Below, in pieces: positions 53,887-64,000 of a DNA stretch of 64,000 nucleotides. The translations under genes were made by a program, and so were the position numbers. Source of the stretch: Pirellulales bacterium (lineage in GTDB: Bacteria > Planctomycetota > Planctomycetia > Pirellulales > JAEUIK01); the NCBI GenBank assembly GCA_019745975.1, contig JAIESQ010000035.1:62001-126000 (forward strand), written 5' to 3'. Numbering within the stretch: the stretch's first letter is position 1; each line of letters starts with the position of its first letter. The notes beneath the pieces were generated by a model. It saw only the letters and a program-made list of their open reading frames with translations. It was not told the origin of the DNA and ran no database searches.

Positions 53887-54738
53887 CTATAACCGGCAGT
53901 TGCTGATCGCCGTTTCCAGAATCGCCGAGGCGCCCAGCGCCTCGAGCCGTTCCATCACCGAAATCACTTCGCTGCGCCGCACCATCACCCGCACCGCGCA
54001 CCAGTCGCGATCTTCCAGCGCGCTGACCGTCGGGCTGTTGAAGCCGGGCGTGATCTTTTCCGCCTCGGGGAGCTTGGCCCGCGGCACGTTGTATTCCAAT
54101 AGCGAGTAGCTGCGGGCGATGACCACCCCTTCGAGACGCCGCACCACACGGTCGGCCAACTCGCTATCTCGAGGCTGATGATTCTGCACGAGCACGGTCT
54201 CGAAGTTGTCGATATCGGCCAGCACCCGGAGTCGATTGGCGGCCAAGGTGCTGCCCGTCTCGATCAAGTCGACGATGACGTCGGCGACGCCCAGCGCGAT
54301 CATGATCTCGACCGAACCGGTGAGGTTCACGAGATGCACGTCGGCCCCTTCGCGTTCGAGGAAGCGCCGGGTGAGATTTGGAAAACTCGTGGCCACCCGG
54401 GCTCCCGCAAGCTGCGAGATCTTCGTCGCCGGGTGATCTTCGGGCACGCAAAGCGAGAGCCGGCAACGCCCCACGCCGAGACTCAGCCGCGCTGCCAGAT
54501 CGACGCCGCTTTCGGCCACCAGATCGCTGCCGGTGATACCCAGGTCGATCGCCCCTTCGGCGCACAGCACGGGAATATCGTCGGTACGCAAGAACGTGAT
54601 ATCGATCGGCATCTCGCGGCAGCGGGCAAAGAGACTGCGCTCTTGGCGGCGAAAGCTCAAGCCCGCCTCGTGCAAGAGCTCGCTGGCGACTTCGGCCAGG
54701 CGTCCTTTGCTGGGAACTCCGATCCGCAAGCTCGTCAT
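53887..54738 (-). CDS. hisG: ATP phosphoribosyltransferase (long form)
   Basis: HisG carries out the first step of histidine synthesis, joining ATP and PRPP. The 283-residue length corresponds to the long form, with a C-terminal regulatory ACT-like domain, so HisZ is not needed. Motifs are IGVPSKGRLAEVA at the start, IDLGITGSDLVAESG, the PRPP loop in the MIALGVADVIVDLIETGSTL segment, and ITPGFNSPTVS at the domain junction. The start ATG overlaps the hisE stop as ATGA, so hisE-hisG is a two-gene operon. Confidence 0.96.
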   Translation of the reverse strand: MTSLRIGVPSKGRLAEVASELLHEAGLSFRRQERSLFARCREMPIDITFLRTDDIPVLCAEGAIDLGITGSDLVAESGVDLAARLSLGVGRCRLSLCVPEDHPATKISQLAGARVATSFPNLTRRFLEREGADVHLVNLTGSVEIMIALGVADVIVDLIETGSTLAANRLRVLADIDNFETVLVQNHQPRDSELADRVVRRLEGVVIARSYSLLEYNVPRAKLPEAEKITPGFNSPTVSALEDRDWCAVRVMVRRSEVISVMERLEALGASAILETAISNCRL

Positions 54739-55136
54739 GATGGCTCCGAGTGCTGGCCGCCGGCCGCGCGGCTGGCTTTTTCGTCGAGGCCCGACCGCCC
54801 CGAGCGGCGTGCCAATTCGGCAGCCACGTCGGCCAGCGTCACGTCGCAGAACGTCAGCAACACGAACAAATGGTAGAGCACGTCGGCGGCCTCATGTACG
54901 ACATGACCGCGGCCGGCGGCGCCGGGTTCGCCAGCCGCTTCGATCACTTCGGCGGTTTCCTCGCGCAACTTCGCGGCGATCTTCTCCAATCCGCCCGACA
55001 ACAGCGTGTCCGTGTACGAGCGGGGCACCGGCTGGCGTTTGCGGTCCGCCAGCGTAGCCATCAGTTCGGCGAAAGTGCGATCGGGTTCGGACACGATGGC
55101 AGGCTTCTCAGGCGAAGAGCGGCGGGCGAGAATCAA
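54735..55136 (-). CDS. hisE: phosphoribosyl-ATP diphosphatase
   Basis: HisE removes pyrophosphate from phosphoribosyl-ATP, the second step of histidine synthesis. The 133-residue protein has a typical MazG-like metal-binding core: KIAAKLREETAEVIEAAGE and VVHEAADVLYHLFVLL. The C-terminal 25 residues are a disordered tail. It is divergent from miaA with about 80 bp between starts, and it is overlapped by hisG at its 3' end. Confidence 0.93.
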   Translation of the reverse strand: MILARRSSPEKPAIVSEPDRTFAELMATLADRKRQPVPRSYTDTLLSGGLEKIAAKLREETAEVIEAAGEPGAAGRGHVVHEAADVLYHLFVLLTFCDVTLADVAAELARRSGRSGLDEKASRAAGGQHSEPS

Positions 55137-55218
55137 GGCGAGGTCGGCGTGCGGTGCAACCGCGGTTTCGCACGCGATTCACGGAAATTTTACGTCATTT
55201 TTCGAGGTTTCACAACGC

Positions 55219-56370
55219 TTGGCCGACGACGTTCAAACGATCAGTTTTGCCCTTCCCTTTGCCGACGCCTGGTACCTCACCGGACCCACGGCCGCCGGAA
55301 AGACTGCCGTCGGGCTGGCTTTGGCCGAACGTCTGGGCGCCGAGATCGTCTCACTCGACTCGATGGCCGTCTATCGCGGGCTCGACATCGGCACGGCCAA
55401 GCCGACTGCCGACCAGCGCCACCGAATTCCCCATCATTTGATCGACATTTGCGATCCCGCCGAGACGTTCAGCGTGGCGCAGTATCTCGCAGCGGCGCGC
55501 CGCGCGGTCGACGATATTCGCGGCCGCCGGCGGCAAGTGCTCTTTGTCGGTGGCACGCCCATGTATCTCAAAGCACTCTTGCGCGGGCTGTTCGACGGTC
55601 CGCCGGCCAACTGGGAGCTGCGCAAGCAGTTGCTTTCTGAAGCCCAACAGCTCGGGCCGCGCGCTTTACATGAGCGCCTCGCACGGGTTGATCCGCAGGC
55701 GGCCGCGCGACTGCACGAGAACGACACCCGTCGGATCGTGCGGGCACTGGAAGTACTTCAATCGACGGGCCGCTCCATCGTCGCATGGCAGACACAATGG
55801 GCTGCACGAACGCCTGATGTCGAAGAAGTCGTATCAGGGCAGGCGGCCGTCATGCCCTCCGAGGAGACGAGAAGCAATTTCGATGCCGGCATCGAACCGA
55901 CGCCGGGTGCCACTGCTAGCTCGTCTAGCAGTGCCGTATCGAGCAATCTGCTGGGCAAGCCAGCAGTGGCACCCAAATCAGGTTTAGAAACAGGTTCTAG
56001 CGACCAAGGTTCCTCGGCCGCGCGCGTCTTTGTTCTCGACTGGCCGCGCGAGCAGCTTTACGCGCGGATCGACGCCCGCGTGCAGGCGATGTTCGCCGCG
56101 GGGCTCGTCGACGAAGTGCGCGAGTTATTGGCTGCCGGGCATACGCTCGGTCGCACCGCCCGACAAGCGCTCGGCTACCGCGAAGTGCTCGAGCATCTGG
56201 CAGGCCAGCGCGATCTGCGAGCGACGATCGAGCTTGTCGCGCGGCGGACTCGCAACTTCGCCAAGCGGCAGCTCACCTGGTTCCGAGGATTGTCGGAATG
56301 CCGCTGGATTGGCGTTGACGAATCACTCGATGTGCCGGCCGTCTTAACTGAGATCGTTCGTGCGACGTGA
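55219..56370 (+). CDS. miaA: tRNA dimethylallyltransferase with in-frame element
   Basis: MiaA transfers dimethylallyl to A37 of tRNAs. The 383 residues, from a TTG start after GAGG, exceed the usual length near 310. Motifs are Walker A GPTAAGKT (22-29), the substrate segment VSLDSMAVYRGLDIGTAKP, HHLIDICDP, and GTPMYLKALLRGLFDGPP, with the C-terminal RQALGYREVLEHL and NFAKRQLTWFRG. Residues about 218-261 are encoded by a full-length palindromic element (55869-55999) inserted in the region that joins the catalytic domain to FVLDWPREQL. Loop location suggests the enzyme still folds. Confidence 0.94.
   Translation: MADDVQTISFALPFADAWYLTGPTAAGKTAVGLALAERLGAEIVSLDSMAVYRGLDIGTAKPTADQRHRIPHHLIDICDPAETFSVAQYLAAARRAVDDIRGRRRQVLFVGGTPMYLKALLRGLFDGPPANWELRKQLLSEAQQLGPRALHERLARVDPQAAARLHENDTRRIVRALEVLQSTGRSIVAWQTQWAARTPDVEEVVSGQAAVMPSEETRSNFDAGIEPTPGATASSSSSAVSSNLLGKPAVAPKSGLETGSSDQGSSAARVFVLDWPREQLYARIDARVQAMFAAGLVDEVRELLAAGHTLGRTARQALGYREVLEHLAGQRDLRATIELVARRTRNFAKRQLTWFRGLSECRWIGVDESLDVPAVLTEIVRAT
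55869..55999. repeat. full-length palindromic element inside miaA
   Basis: A 131-bp relative of the 22124-22257 element, in the opposite orientation. It contains the CACTGCTAG/CTAGCAGTG and CTGCTGG/CCAGCAG hairpins, the outer GGGTGCC/GGCACCC brackets and degraded ends (GAGAAGC at left, GGTTCTA at right). It is translated without a stop as a Ser/Ala/Gly-rich insert (PGATASSSSSAVSS and following). Confidence 0.88.
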
Positions 56371-56371
56371 A

Positions 56372-57685
56372 CTACGTCGCGACGACCTGCACCGTCACCC
56401 GGTGAACGCCGTTGTAGGCGTAACCGTCGGGGTTCCAGCCCGCCGCGGCTTCCAGGGGTTGCGAGCGCCCGAGCGCGTCGATCGCGCGGGCCAGAATCCG
56501 CTGTTCGCCAGCAGCCAGCGCGAGCCGGCAACTCCAGTGCTGCCAGGCGTATGGACCGGCACGCTTCGCGAGCTCGGCGCGGCGCCAGTTCTGTCCGCCG
56601 TCGATCGAAATCTCGACCGCTTCGATGCGCGCTCGACCGTCGTTGAAGGCGACGCCGCGCACCTCCACCTCCCCGGCCGGTAGTTGCTCTCCTTCAAGCG
56701 GCGCGAAGATCACGCTCTTGGTGCGCATGTTCCAGTTGGGCTCGCTATTCTCCAGCGTGTTGACATAAGCCGAGCCAGGCGCGATTGGCTCGCGCGGCGT
56801 GCGGTACCGCGGCACTTGATTGTGATTGGGAGTCTCTTGCCCTTCGAGCCGCAGGCGACTGAGCCACTTGACGTTCATCGTGGCATAGTAGCCCGGGGTC
56901 ACGAGCCGCACTGGGCCGCCGTGCACCGCGGGGATCGGCGCGCCATTAAGCTCGATCGCCAAGAGCGAACGATCGAGCGCGTCATCGAGCGGAATGCTGT
57001 GTTCGAAATCCGCCTTCTCGGAAGAGATCGGTACGTCGCGCCCTTCGGCGGTCAGGAACTTCGCGCCCGGGTGGGGGCGACAGTCAAGCGCCTCGAGAAC
57101 CGCCCGGAGCGGCACGCCACGGAAGCGCACGTTTCCCATGGCTCCGGTTGTCCAAGGAGAGCCCTTGACTTCGGCCGTGGCGGAGTAGAACTTGCGCCCG
57201 TTGCCCGAGCATTGCAGCACGATCTCGTGTTCGACGGTTGGCATGGCGGCCAAACGCGCCGCCTCGAGCGTGCGCGGAAACTCGACCAGGCCGGCGACGT
57301 CGATCGTCCAACCCGCCAGCGGCAGCGGCTCGAGCGTGTCGCCCTCGGGCATGTGCAGATTGTTACGAACAAACAGCAAATCGGCTGGAGTGACCGCATG
57401 CGCTCGCAGTTGCTCAAGCGGCGTTTCGATCTCCAGTGGCCGGGCGTTGTGCACGATCAGGCCGGCAGCCTTGCCGCGGATCAGTTCGGCGGAATCCGGC
57501 GTCGCGTCGCACCGTGCGACAACCGTTGGCTCGGCACCCCACAACGTGCCCCCGTCAATCCAGCGCGGGGCCGCAGCGGCGGAGGCCAACGCGCACACGC
57601 GGTGCAGAAACCGACGCCGGCCCAGCGGCGCGCCTTGCCAGTTCCGGAACCGCTGCCGTGGGTCCGAGCTGTCGTGGTTGTGCAT
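56372..57685 (-). CDS. sulfite-oxidase-like molybdopterin enzyme
   Basis: From ATG 57685 the protein is 437 residues. A twin-arginine leader (GRRRFLHRVCALASAAAA) indicates export with cofactor. The molybdopterin domain has LLFVRNNLHMPEG and the presumed Mo-ligand Cys in EIVLQCSGNGRKFY. It continues with GAMGNVRFRGVPLRAVLEA and HGGPVRLVTPGYYATMNVKWL. The C-terminal dimerisation domain includes IEAVEISIDGGQNWRRAEL. It is related to SorA/sulfite oxidases; a haem domain is absent. It is convergent with miaA, whose stop is one base away. Confidence 0.92.
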   Translation of the reverse strand: MHNHDSSDPRQRFRNWQGAPLGRRRFLHRVCALASAAAAPRWIDGGTLWGAEPTVVARCDATPDSAELIRGKAAGLIVHNARPLEIETPLEQLRAHAVTPADLLFVRNNLHMPEGDTLEPLPLAGWTIDVAGLVEFPRTLEAARLAAMPTVEHEIVLQCSGNGRKFYSATAEVKGSPWTTGAMGNVRFRGVPLRAVLEALDCRPHPGAKFLTAEGRDVPISSEKADFEHSIPLDDALDRSLLAIELNGAPIPAVHGGPVRLVTPGYYATMNVKWLSRLRLEGQETPNHNQVPRYRTPREPIAPGSAYVNTLENSEPNWNMRTKSVIFAPLEGEQLPAGEVEVRGVAFNDGRARIEAVEISIDGGQNWRRAELAKRAGPYAWQHWSCRLALAAGEQRILARAIDALGRSQPLEAAAGWNPDGYAYNGVHRVTVQVVAT

Positions 57686-57943
57686 GGCCGCTAGCTCCGC
57701 CTGAAATCTCCAGAATCGTTGACTAGCCGACTTGCATCGTGATACGCGACGCCGGGCGATGCAAGATGGTAGCGATTTCCTACCCGCCACGGCATAAAGC
57801 TGGAGAACGGCAAGAAGCTGGAGAATCGTGAACGGCGAGCCACCTCGCTTGCAATTCGTGCCGTGGCAGATCACAACCGTGCGCGAGGTAGTGCGCCAGC
57901 GCTACAGCTCAAATTGACGCAAATTCGTAGAGGAGAGCCAGCC

Positions 57944-58582
57944 TTGAAACCGATCGGTCAGTTCTTCAAAGCAACGCTGCTCGGCGGCGTGGTGTTCATC
58001 GCTCCGTTGGTAATTATTGCCACGCTTATCCGCGAAGCCGTGCGACACGCCTCGAGTGCCTTGCAGCCAGTCGCCGCATTGGTGCCCGAAACACGTACGG
58101 CGAGCATGGTCTGGATCGATCTGGCGGCGGTGGTAGCGATCGTCACGCTTTGCTTCCTGACCGGGCTTTTGATCGCCACGCGTCCCGGGCGGGGCGTTAG
58201 CGATCGCCTTGAACGCATCGTGTTGCGGCAAGTGCCGGGGTTCACCTTCTTAAAGACGATCGCCCATGGAATCGCCGGGCTCGACACCGAGTCGAAGCTG
58301 GTTAGCGCCCTGATCCGCTTCGACGACAATTGGGTGCTGGGCTTTGTGATCGAGCGACACGGCGACGCCCTGGTCACAGTATTCGTCCCCAGCGCTCCGA
58401 CGCCGGCCGTCGGCTCGATCTACTTCATGACACCCGACCGCGTGGTGCCGCTCGACATACCGGTGATGCCCGCTGCCTCTTGCGTGATGCGCTTGGGTGT
58501 GGGCTCCGGCGAACTGCTCAAGAACATCGAGCAGGCCAGGCTGGGGCCATTCGCGGCGCTACCGCGAGCCCTGCCGGAATGA
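57944..58582 (+). CDS. DUF502 family membrane protein
   Basis: A 212-residue DUF502 protein from a TTG at 57944, supported by AGGAGAG upstream. Two N-terminal membrane segments (LLGGVVFIAPLVIIATLI and WIDLAAVVAIVTLCFLTGLLI) are followed by a soluble domain with the family motif RQVPGFTFLKTIAHGIAG. The conserved TPAVGSIYFMTPDRVVPLD lies near the end. Function unknown; related proteins are linked to membrane processes. It precedes the convergent primary sigma gene. Confidence 0.9.
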   Translation: MKPIGQFFKATLLGGVVFIAPLVIIATLIREAVRHASSALQPVAALVPETRTASMVWIDLAAVVAIVTLCFLTGLLIATRPGRGVSDRLERIVLRQVPGFTFLKTIAHGIAGLDTESKLVSALIRFDDNWVLGFVIERHGDALVTVFVPSAPTPAVGSIYFMTPDRVVPLDIPVMPAASCVMRLGVGSGELLKNIEQARLGPFAALPRALPE

Positions 58583-58628
58583 TCGATCAAAACCATTGCG
58601 CGGTCATTATCGCGCGAACACGGCGCGA

Positions 58629-60239
<1,611 letters not shown>

Positions 60240-60539
60240 CGTTCGGCGGAGCGGTACAGGTTTCCGTGTCGCTTTTCGCAAAGTCCGACCCTTTCGGTCC
60301 AGTTGGAAGGGAGGCGTTACCGCTTCGAGCAAAGCTGCTCTGATTGCAGGTGGTCGGACGTTGGAGAGCACGCCCGATGCCGCGCCACTGGCCGTCGCGA
60401 ACTCGGGCGAACGCAACCTGTTTCTAGATTGGGATTTAGCAGCGGAAGATCCTCTACGGTTCCCACTCATGCCGGTCGCTCGGAGGATGCGAAAAATCGA
60501 CTGCCGCGAGCCCCCCGCGTTGCTCCGCGACCACACGTC

Positions 60540-61391
60540 CCCGGCCCCCTGACTCCTGCCTAACGCGCCGCTACAACCGACGCTATGGTTAGTTCTGCTT
60601 ACCGGTAAAAATAATCCTCGCGATTGCTCGAAAGGACACCCCCGCCGCAGGGTGGTGCGGCCGCCAAGATCTTTTGCCTACGGAACGACCGCGAATTCTG
60701 TTCACCCGGCCGGTACAGATAAGGCTGGCGCCGATACGCGGTGCGCCGACCTGAAACACAGCGGGGACCGGCAACCGGAACGAATTCCAGTCCACCGGTC
60801 CCCGACGCGCCTCTCTCTGCTTTCGCACAACAAGCCGAGCGATGCCTCGTCGCCCAAGCCTGTCCGTTACGGCCCCGCACTACCCTTTGTTCGGTTCCCC
60901 TGGACCCGCGGGCCGATAGCCGGTTGGGCCTGTGGGGCCGGCTAGCGACCGGCCGCGCCGGTGGTCGAACCACCCGCGGGCGATCAGGGAACCTTGTTTC
61001 GTTTTCCGTCAACCGGTGAGCGCGCCTCAAGCGGCTCGCCCGCTAACGACAACGCAATCTCTCCTCGATGTGCCCGCCGCACTCGCAGTCGCCCTGCGAG
61101 AACACCGGGTTCGGGCGGCTGCCAGCTCAAGGTGTCGAGCTAGCGGTTCCGGCAGCCGCGCCGAACCGGTGGGTCTGGTAGTTTCAACACACAAGACGCG
61201 CGGCGGGCAACATCGGGGAGGCGACCACTGGCAGGTCTATGCGATGCCGACACGCTCCCTTTAAGAGCTTGTCGATTTGTGTCTCTCAATGCGATTTCGC
61301 GCACACTACAGACTGCTAAGTGGTTCCTGCTTCTTGCTGGCAAACTCTACCTGTCGTTCTCCGTTACAAATTCGTTTACGCCGCGGCGAAG
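60540..61391. other. 850-bp intergenic region upstream of the sigma factor gene
   Basis: No supported gene. The DNA is GC-rich with dense inverted repeats, for example GGTGG/CCACC around 60960-60975 and GCCGGTTGGGCC / GGGGCCGGC near 60915-60940. No match to RNase P, tmRNA or SRP RNA core sequences was recognised by eye. It may hold the sigma gene promoter, an untranslated leader or a structured RNA. Confidence 0.4.
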
Positions 61392-62147
61392 CTACCGCGC
61401 GGCGACCGCCGCAACAGGTGTGCGTGCGAAGCGTGCTTCGTGAGCCAAACTGTCGAGAAACTTGCGAGCGGCTAAGTACTCGCCCGTCGACAGATTCGAC
61501 ATGTCGTCACGCAACAGCGCCTTGAGCGACTGCGTGGCCACCTGCACTTGTCGATAGATCGTCGCCGACTCTCCCGGCTCGCCCGAGCTGCGCTTGGCGA
61601 ACGAATCGCTGATCTTGGTACGCAGCGACTCGTACTGTGGTTGTTCGAGCACGGCAGGCCAGGCGATTGCGCCTTCGTCGCTCAACTGCCGCGCGGTGAG
61701 GCGCTGCGGCGTGCGCGCTAGGTTGACCCGTTCGACCTGAGCGGCTGTCAGTCGCGGCCCTGCCTCGGCCCGGCGGGCTTCGGTGTTCACACGGCGATTG
61801 TGGAAATAGGTTTGGACAGCGGCGGCATCATTCTGCAGGGCGAGCTGCCGCGCCTGTTCAGCGAAGTTCGCTCCTTGGCTGGTCATCAGGTTGTATTGCC
61901 CCCAGCTTTGCACCAGGTCGCCGAGTCCGCGGAGATACCCTTCGGCGATCGTCGACGAGTGGTAGCCACCGCCCCAGCCCCAGCCGCCATACCAACCGGG
62001 TTGATAGTAAGTCGCTGGATAGCTGCTGACGTACTGACCGTGCTGGAACCCTTGGAAGCCAGGAGCAAATGCATAGCTGTCGTCAGCGATCGCGGAGGTT
62101 GACGCCGCGACGGCGATGGTTGCGGTGAGGGCGAGTGTACGTGTCAT
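61392..62147 (-). CDS. secreted hypothetical protein
   Basis: A 251-residue protein with a signal peptide (TRTLALTATIAVAASTSAIA, residues 2-21). A Tyr/Gly/Trp-rich segment follows (PATYYQPGWYGGWGWGGGY, about 44-62), then a helical C-terminal half (EGYLRGLGDLVQSWGQYNLM; NFAEQARQLALQNDAAAVQTYF). The type is common in planctomycetes but has no named family. Probably exported; function unknown. Confidence 0.82.
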   Translation of the reverse strand: MTRTLALTATIAVAASTSAIADDSYAFAPGFQGFQHGQYVSSYPATYYQPGWYGGWGWGGGYHSSTIAEGYLRGLGDLVQSWGQYNLMTSQGANFAEQARQLALQNDAAAVQTYFHNRRVNTEARRAEAGPRLTAAQVERVNLARTPQRLTARQLSDEGAIAWPAVLEQPQYESLRTKISDSFAKRSSGEPGESATIYRQVQVATQSLKALLRDDMSNLSTGEYLAARKFLDSLAHEARFARTPVAAVAAR

Positions 62148-62633
62148 GGTTCAGCGTCCTTGATCGAGCAATTTCGCTCAGAGTTTTGGTGTTGTTCAAT
62201 CACAAATCGTTAAATCCGAATTGCTGTGCCAGATCGATCGCAACGACGATGCCAAAGCTTTGGAGCGCACCTGCTGGCGTGCGTCGAAACTTTCTCAAAT
62301 CTATGTGTGGCAACAGCTTGCGACACGACTCCGTAATTCCCGGCTCGGATGGCGACCGCATGCCTCATCCGCCAAACGGTCTCATTTCGATAACGGGAAT
62401 CTCGTTTCGAGATTTCACGCCGGCCGGTCGAGTTCACAGCGCCAAGCCTCGCGGTTTGTGACGGGCCGATGCGCCGTGGCGCAATCGTCCCGCTCTGCCC
62501 TCCCGTGGGTTCATTTACTGGGCAGCTATGAATAAGATGACGCGTTCGCCCAGCCACTCGCACCGCTCGTCTTTCTGGAGCGGTGACCTGCCTTCTTGAC
62601 CTCGGCTGGCACCGTTTGGGGAATTGGCCGCCG
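62148..62633. other. intergenic region before the carboxylase gene
   Basis: About 490 bp without a supported gene. An 8-bp inverted repeat CACCGCTC (62561-62568) / GAGCGGTG (62578-62585) lies about 50 bp before the carboxylase start and could affect its leader. A minus-strand frame across the carboxylase start is not credible. Confidence 0.35.
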
Positions 62634-64000
62634 ATGTCGAGTCCGACAGCGTCAACCACCGAGGACCTTTCCGCACTCTCAGCCCGCTTTCGCGCCGAAG
62701 CCGACAAGCTCGCGCTGGGGGGCGGTCTCAAGGCGATTGAGAACCAGCACCGCAAAGGGCGGCTCACCGCGCGCGAGCGGATCGCCGCGCTCATCGATCC
62801 CGCAACTCAGTTCTTCGAAGTTGGGCTGTGGGTCGGCTGGCAGATGTACGAGGAATGGGGCGGCGCGCCCGGCGGGGGCGTCGTGTGTGGCGTCGGGCAG
62901 ATCGCCGGGCGCCGGCACATGATCGTCGCCAACGATGCCACCGTGAAGGCCGGGGCGTTCTTCCCTGTCACCGCCAAGAAAGTCCTCCGCGCTCAGCGCA
63001 TCGCCTGGCAAAACCGGCTACCACTGATCTATCTCGTCGACTCGGCCGGGGTCTTCTTGCCGCTGCAGGAGGACGTCTTCCCCGACGAGGACGACTTCGG
63101 CCGCATCTTTCGCAACAACGCGGTCATCTCAGCATCTGGCTTGACGCAAATCGCCGCCATCATGGGCAACTGTGTCGCCGGTGGCGGCTATCTCCCCGTG
63201 CTCTGCGACAAGCTGCTCATGACCGAAGGCTCCGGGCTGTACCTGGCCGGACCGGCGCTGGTGCGCAGCGCCATCGGCCAACGCGCGTCGCACGAAGAGC
63301 TCGGTGGCGCCGCGATGCACGCGCAGATCAGCGGCACCATCGACTATCGCGACCCCAACGACGAGGCCTGTCTCGAGCGACTGCGACGACTCGTCGGGCT
63401 GGAGCGCCCCGATCCCGCTGAGCCCGCCGCGCCGTTCGCCCGGGGGACTGTCGCCCAACCTTCGCGGCCAGCCACTGATCAGTACGACCTGGTGCAACCC
63501 GACCCGCGCAAGGATTACGAAGTTCGCGACGTGCTCCAGTGCCTGGTCGACGCCGGCTCGTTCGACGAATACAAGGCCGAATACGGCCAGTCGCTGGTCT
63601 GCGCCACGGCGCGGATCGGCGGCTACTCGGTCGGCATCGTCGCCAACCAGCATCATCAGGTGCGGCCGGCCAGCGGACCAATCCAGTTCAGCGGCGTCAT
63701 CTACGTCGATAGCGCCGACAAGGCCGCCCGCTTCGTGATGACTTGCAACCAGGACTGGCTGCCAATCCTCTTCGTGCAGGATGTCAACGGCTTCATGGTC
63801 GGCCGCGACAGCGAGCAGGAAGGGATCATTCGGGCGGGGGCCAAGCTGGTCAACGCGATCAGTAACAGCCGCGTGCCCAAGCTCACGCTGCTGTTGGGCG
63901 GTTCGTTCGGCGCCGGCAACTACGCGCTCTGCGGCAAGGCCTTTGACCCCCGGTTCATCTTCGCCTGGCCCAACGCGCGCTGCGCGGTGATGGGAGGCGA
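62634..64000 (+). CDS. acyl-CoA carboxylase beta (carboxyltransferase) subunit, 3' end cut
   Basis: This open gene runs off the window; 455 codons are visible from ATG 62634. It has the carboxyltransferase features LGGGLKAIENQHRKGRLTARERI, a first oxyanion region (LIYLVDSAGVFLPLQEDVFPD), IAAIMGNCVAGGGYLPVLCD, and in the second half GVIYVDSADKAARF and ILFVQDVNGFMVG. Propionyl- or methylcrotonyl-CoA carboxylase beta subunits match this layout (LTARERI, then VFPDEDDFG). It would act with a biotin-carrying alpha subunit, which is not in the window. The 3' end is missing. Confidence 0.93.
   Translation, partial: MSSPTASTTEDLSALSARFRAEADKLALGGGLKAIENQHRKGRLTARERIAALIDPATQFFEVGLWVGWQMYEEWGGAPGGGVVCGVGQIAGRRHMIVANDATVKAGAFFPVTAKKVLRAQRIAWQNRLPLIYLVDSAGVFLPLQEDVFPDEDDFGRIFRNNAVISASGLTQIAAIMGNCVAGGGYLPVLCDKLLMTEGSGLYLAGPALVRSAIGQRASHEELGGAAMHAQISGTIDYRDPNDEACLERLRRLVGLERPDPAEPAAPFARGTVAQPSRPATDQYDLVQPDPRKDYEVRDVLQCLVDAGSFDEYKAEYGQSLVCATARIGGYSVGIVANQHHQVRPASGPIQFSGVIYVDSADKAARFVMTCNQDWLPILFVQDVNGFMVGRDSEQEGIIRAGAKLVNAISNSRVPKLTLLLGGSFGAGNYALCGKAFDPRFIFAWPNARCAVMGG

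Noticed and set aside
60599-61030. Arg-rich frames on both strands upstream of the sigma gene
   Set aside because: Composition typical of chance frames; neither strand shows domains.
60590-61140. RNase P RNA, tmRNA or SRP RNA
   Set aside because: Core conserved sequences of these RNAs were looked for by eye on both strands and not found.
62210-62794. 194-codon minus-strand frame across the carboxylase start
   Set aside because: Runs antisense into conserved carboxylase coding sequence.

Overview
This 64 kb window is high-GC DNA from a planctomycete, most likely of the Pirellulales type. The clade-typical families are a DUF1559 pseudopilin, a DUF1552 / multidomain cytochrome-like DUF1592 pair, a PQQ-like beta-propeller membrane protein, several ECF sigma/anti-sigma modules, sulfotransferase and sialidase/SGNH proteins, and an extremely Cys-rich small secreted protein. 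No rRNA, CRISPR array, prophage or transposase gene was seen. One tRNA (Val, anticodon TAC) is present.

Layout. 0-14 kb: a small hypothetical, an ECF sigma with a cupin anti-sigma, two membrane proteins, metK, a coupled metallopeptidase/ATP-grasp pair, a sigma / anti-sigma / PDZ module, a ferredoxin-SDR pair, an aldose epimerase, a polytopic membrane protein and tRNA-Val. 13.7-22.1 kb: a sulfotransferase, then a compact type II secretion/pilus-like operon (GspE, three GspF-like proteins, four pilin-like proteins, the last a DUF1559 protein), joined largely by 4-base ATGA overlaps. 22-30.4 kb (minus strand): a secreted SGNH/sialidase-like protein, a DUF1552 protein and a 1417-residue DUF1592 protein. 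30.6-42 kb (plus strand): an SDR, a fused alpha+beta 2-oxoacid dehydrogenase E1, its E2, an aldo/keto-reductase-like gene, a lipid A-type acyltransferase, a Rieske protein and a double GNAT protein. 42-64 kb: the Cys-rich protein, a MacB/LolCDE-type ABC exporter, an LPS-kinase-like protein with a glycosyltransferase, NDH-2, a HEPN gene pair, an SDR, the beta-propeller protein, hisG-hisE, miaA, a sulfite-oxidase-like protein, DUF502, the primary sigma factor, a secreted hypothetical, and the 5' part of an acyl-CoA carboxylase beta subunit that runs off the end.

Two observations stand out. First, the aldo/keto-reductase-like gene at about 35.0-39.35 kb has been invaded twice. One two-gene cassette (AAA ATPase plus TOPRIM-like protein) sits near its 5' end. 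Another (unknown protein plus HEPN-like protein) sits near its 3' end. Each is flanked by a short duplication of the host gene's own coding sequence (27 bp with only synonymous differences, and 21 bp exact), and neither carries a visible integrase. This looks like an integration hotspot for small defence-like modules. Second, a dispersed palindromic element of about 130 bp occurs complete between two convergent genes, where its ends supply both stop codons, and complete and in frame inside miaA. Half-copies lie in frame in the linkers of the E1 fusion and E2 genes. This resembles the protein-invading palindromic elements known from Rickettsia, here in a planctomycete.

All functional calls rest on reading motifs and on gene context; no database search was possible.
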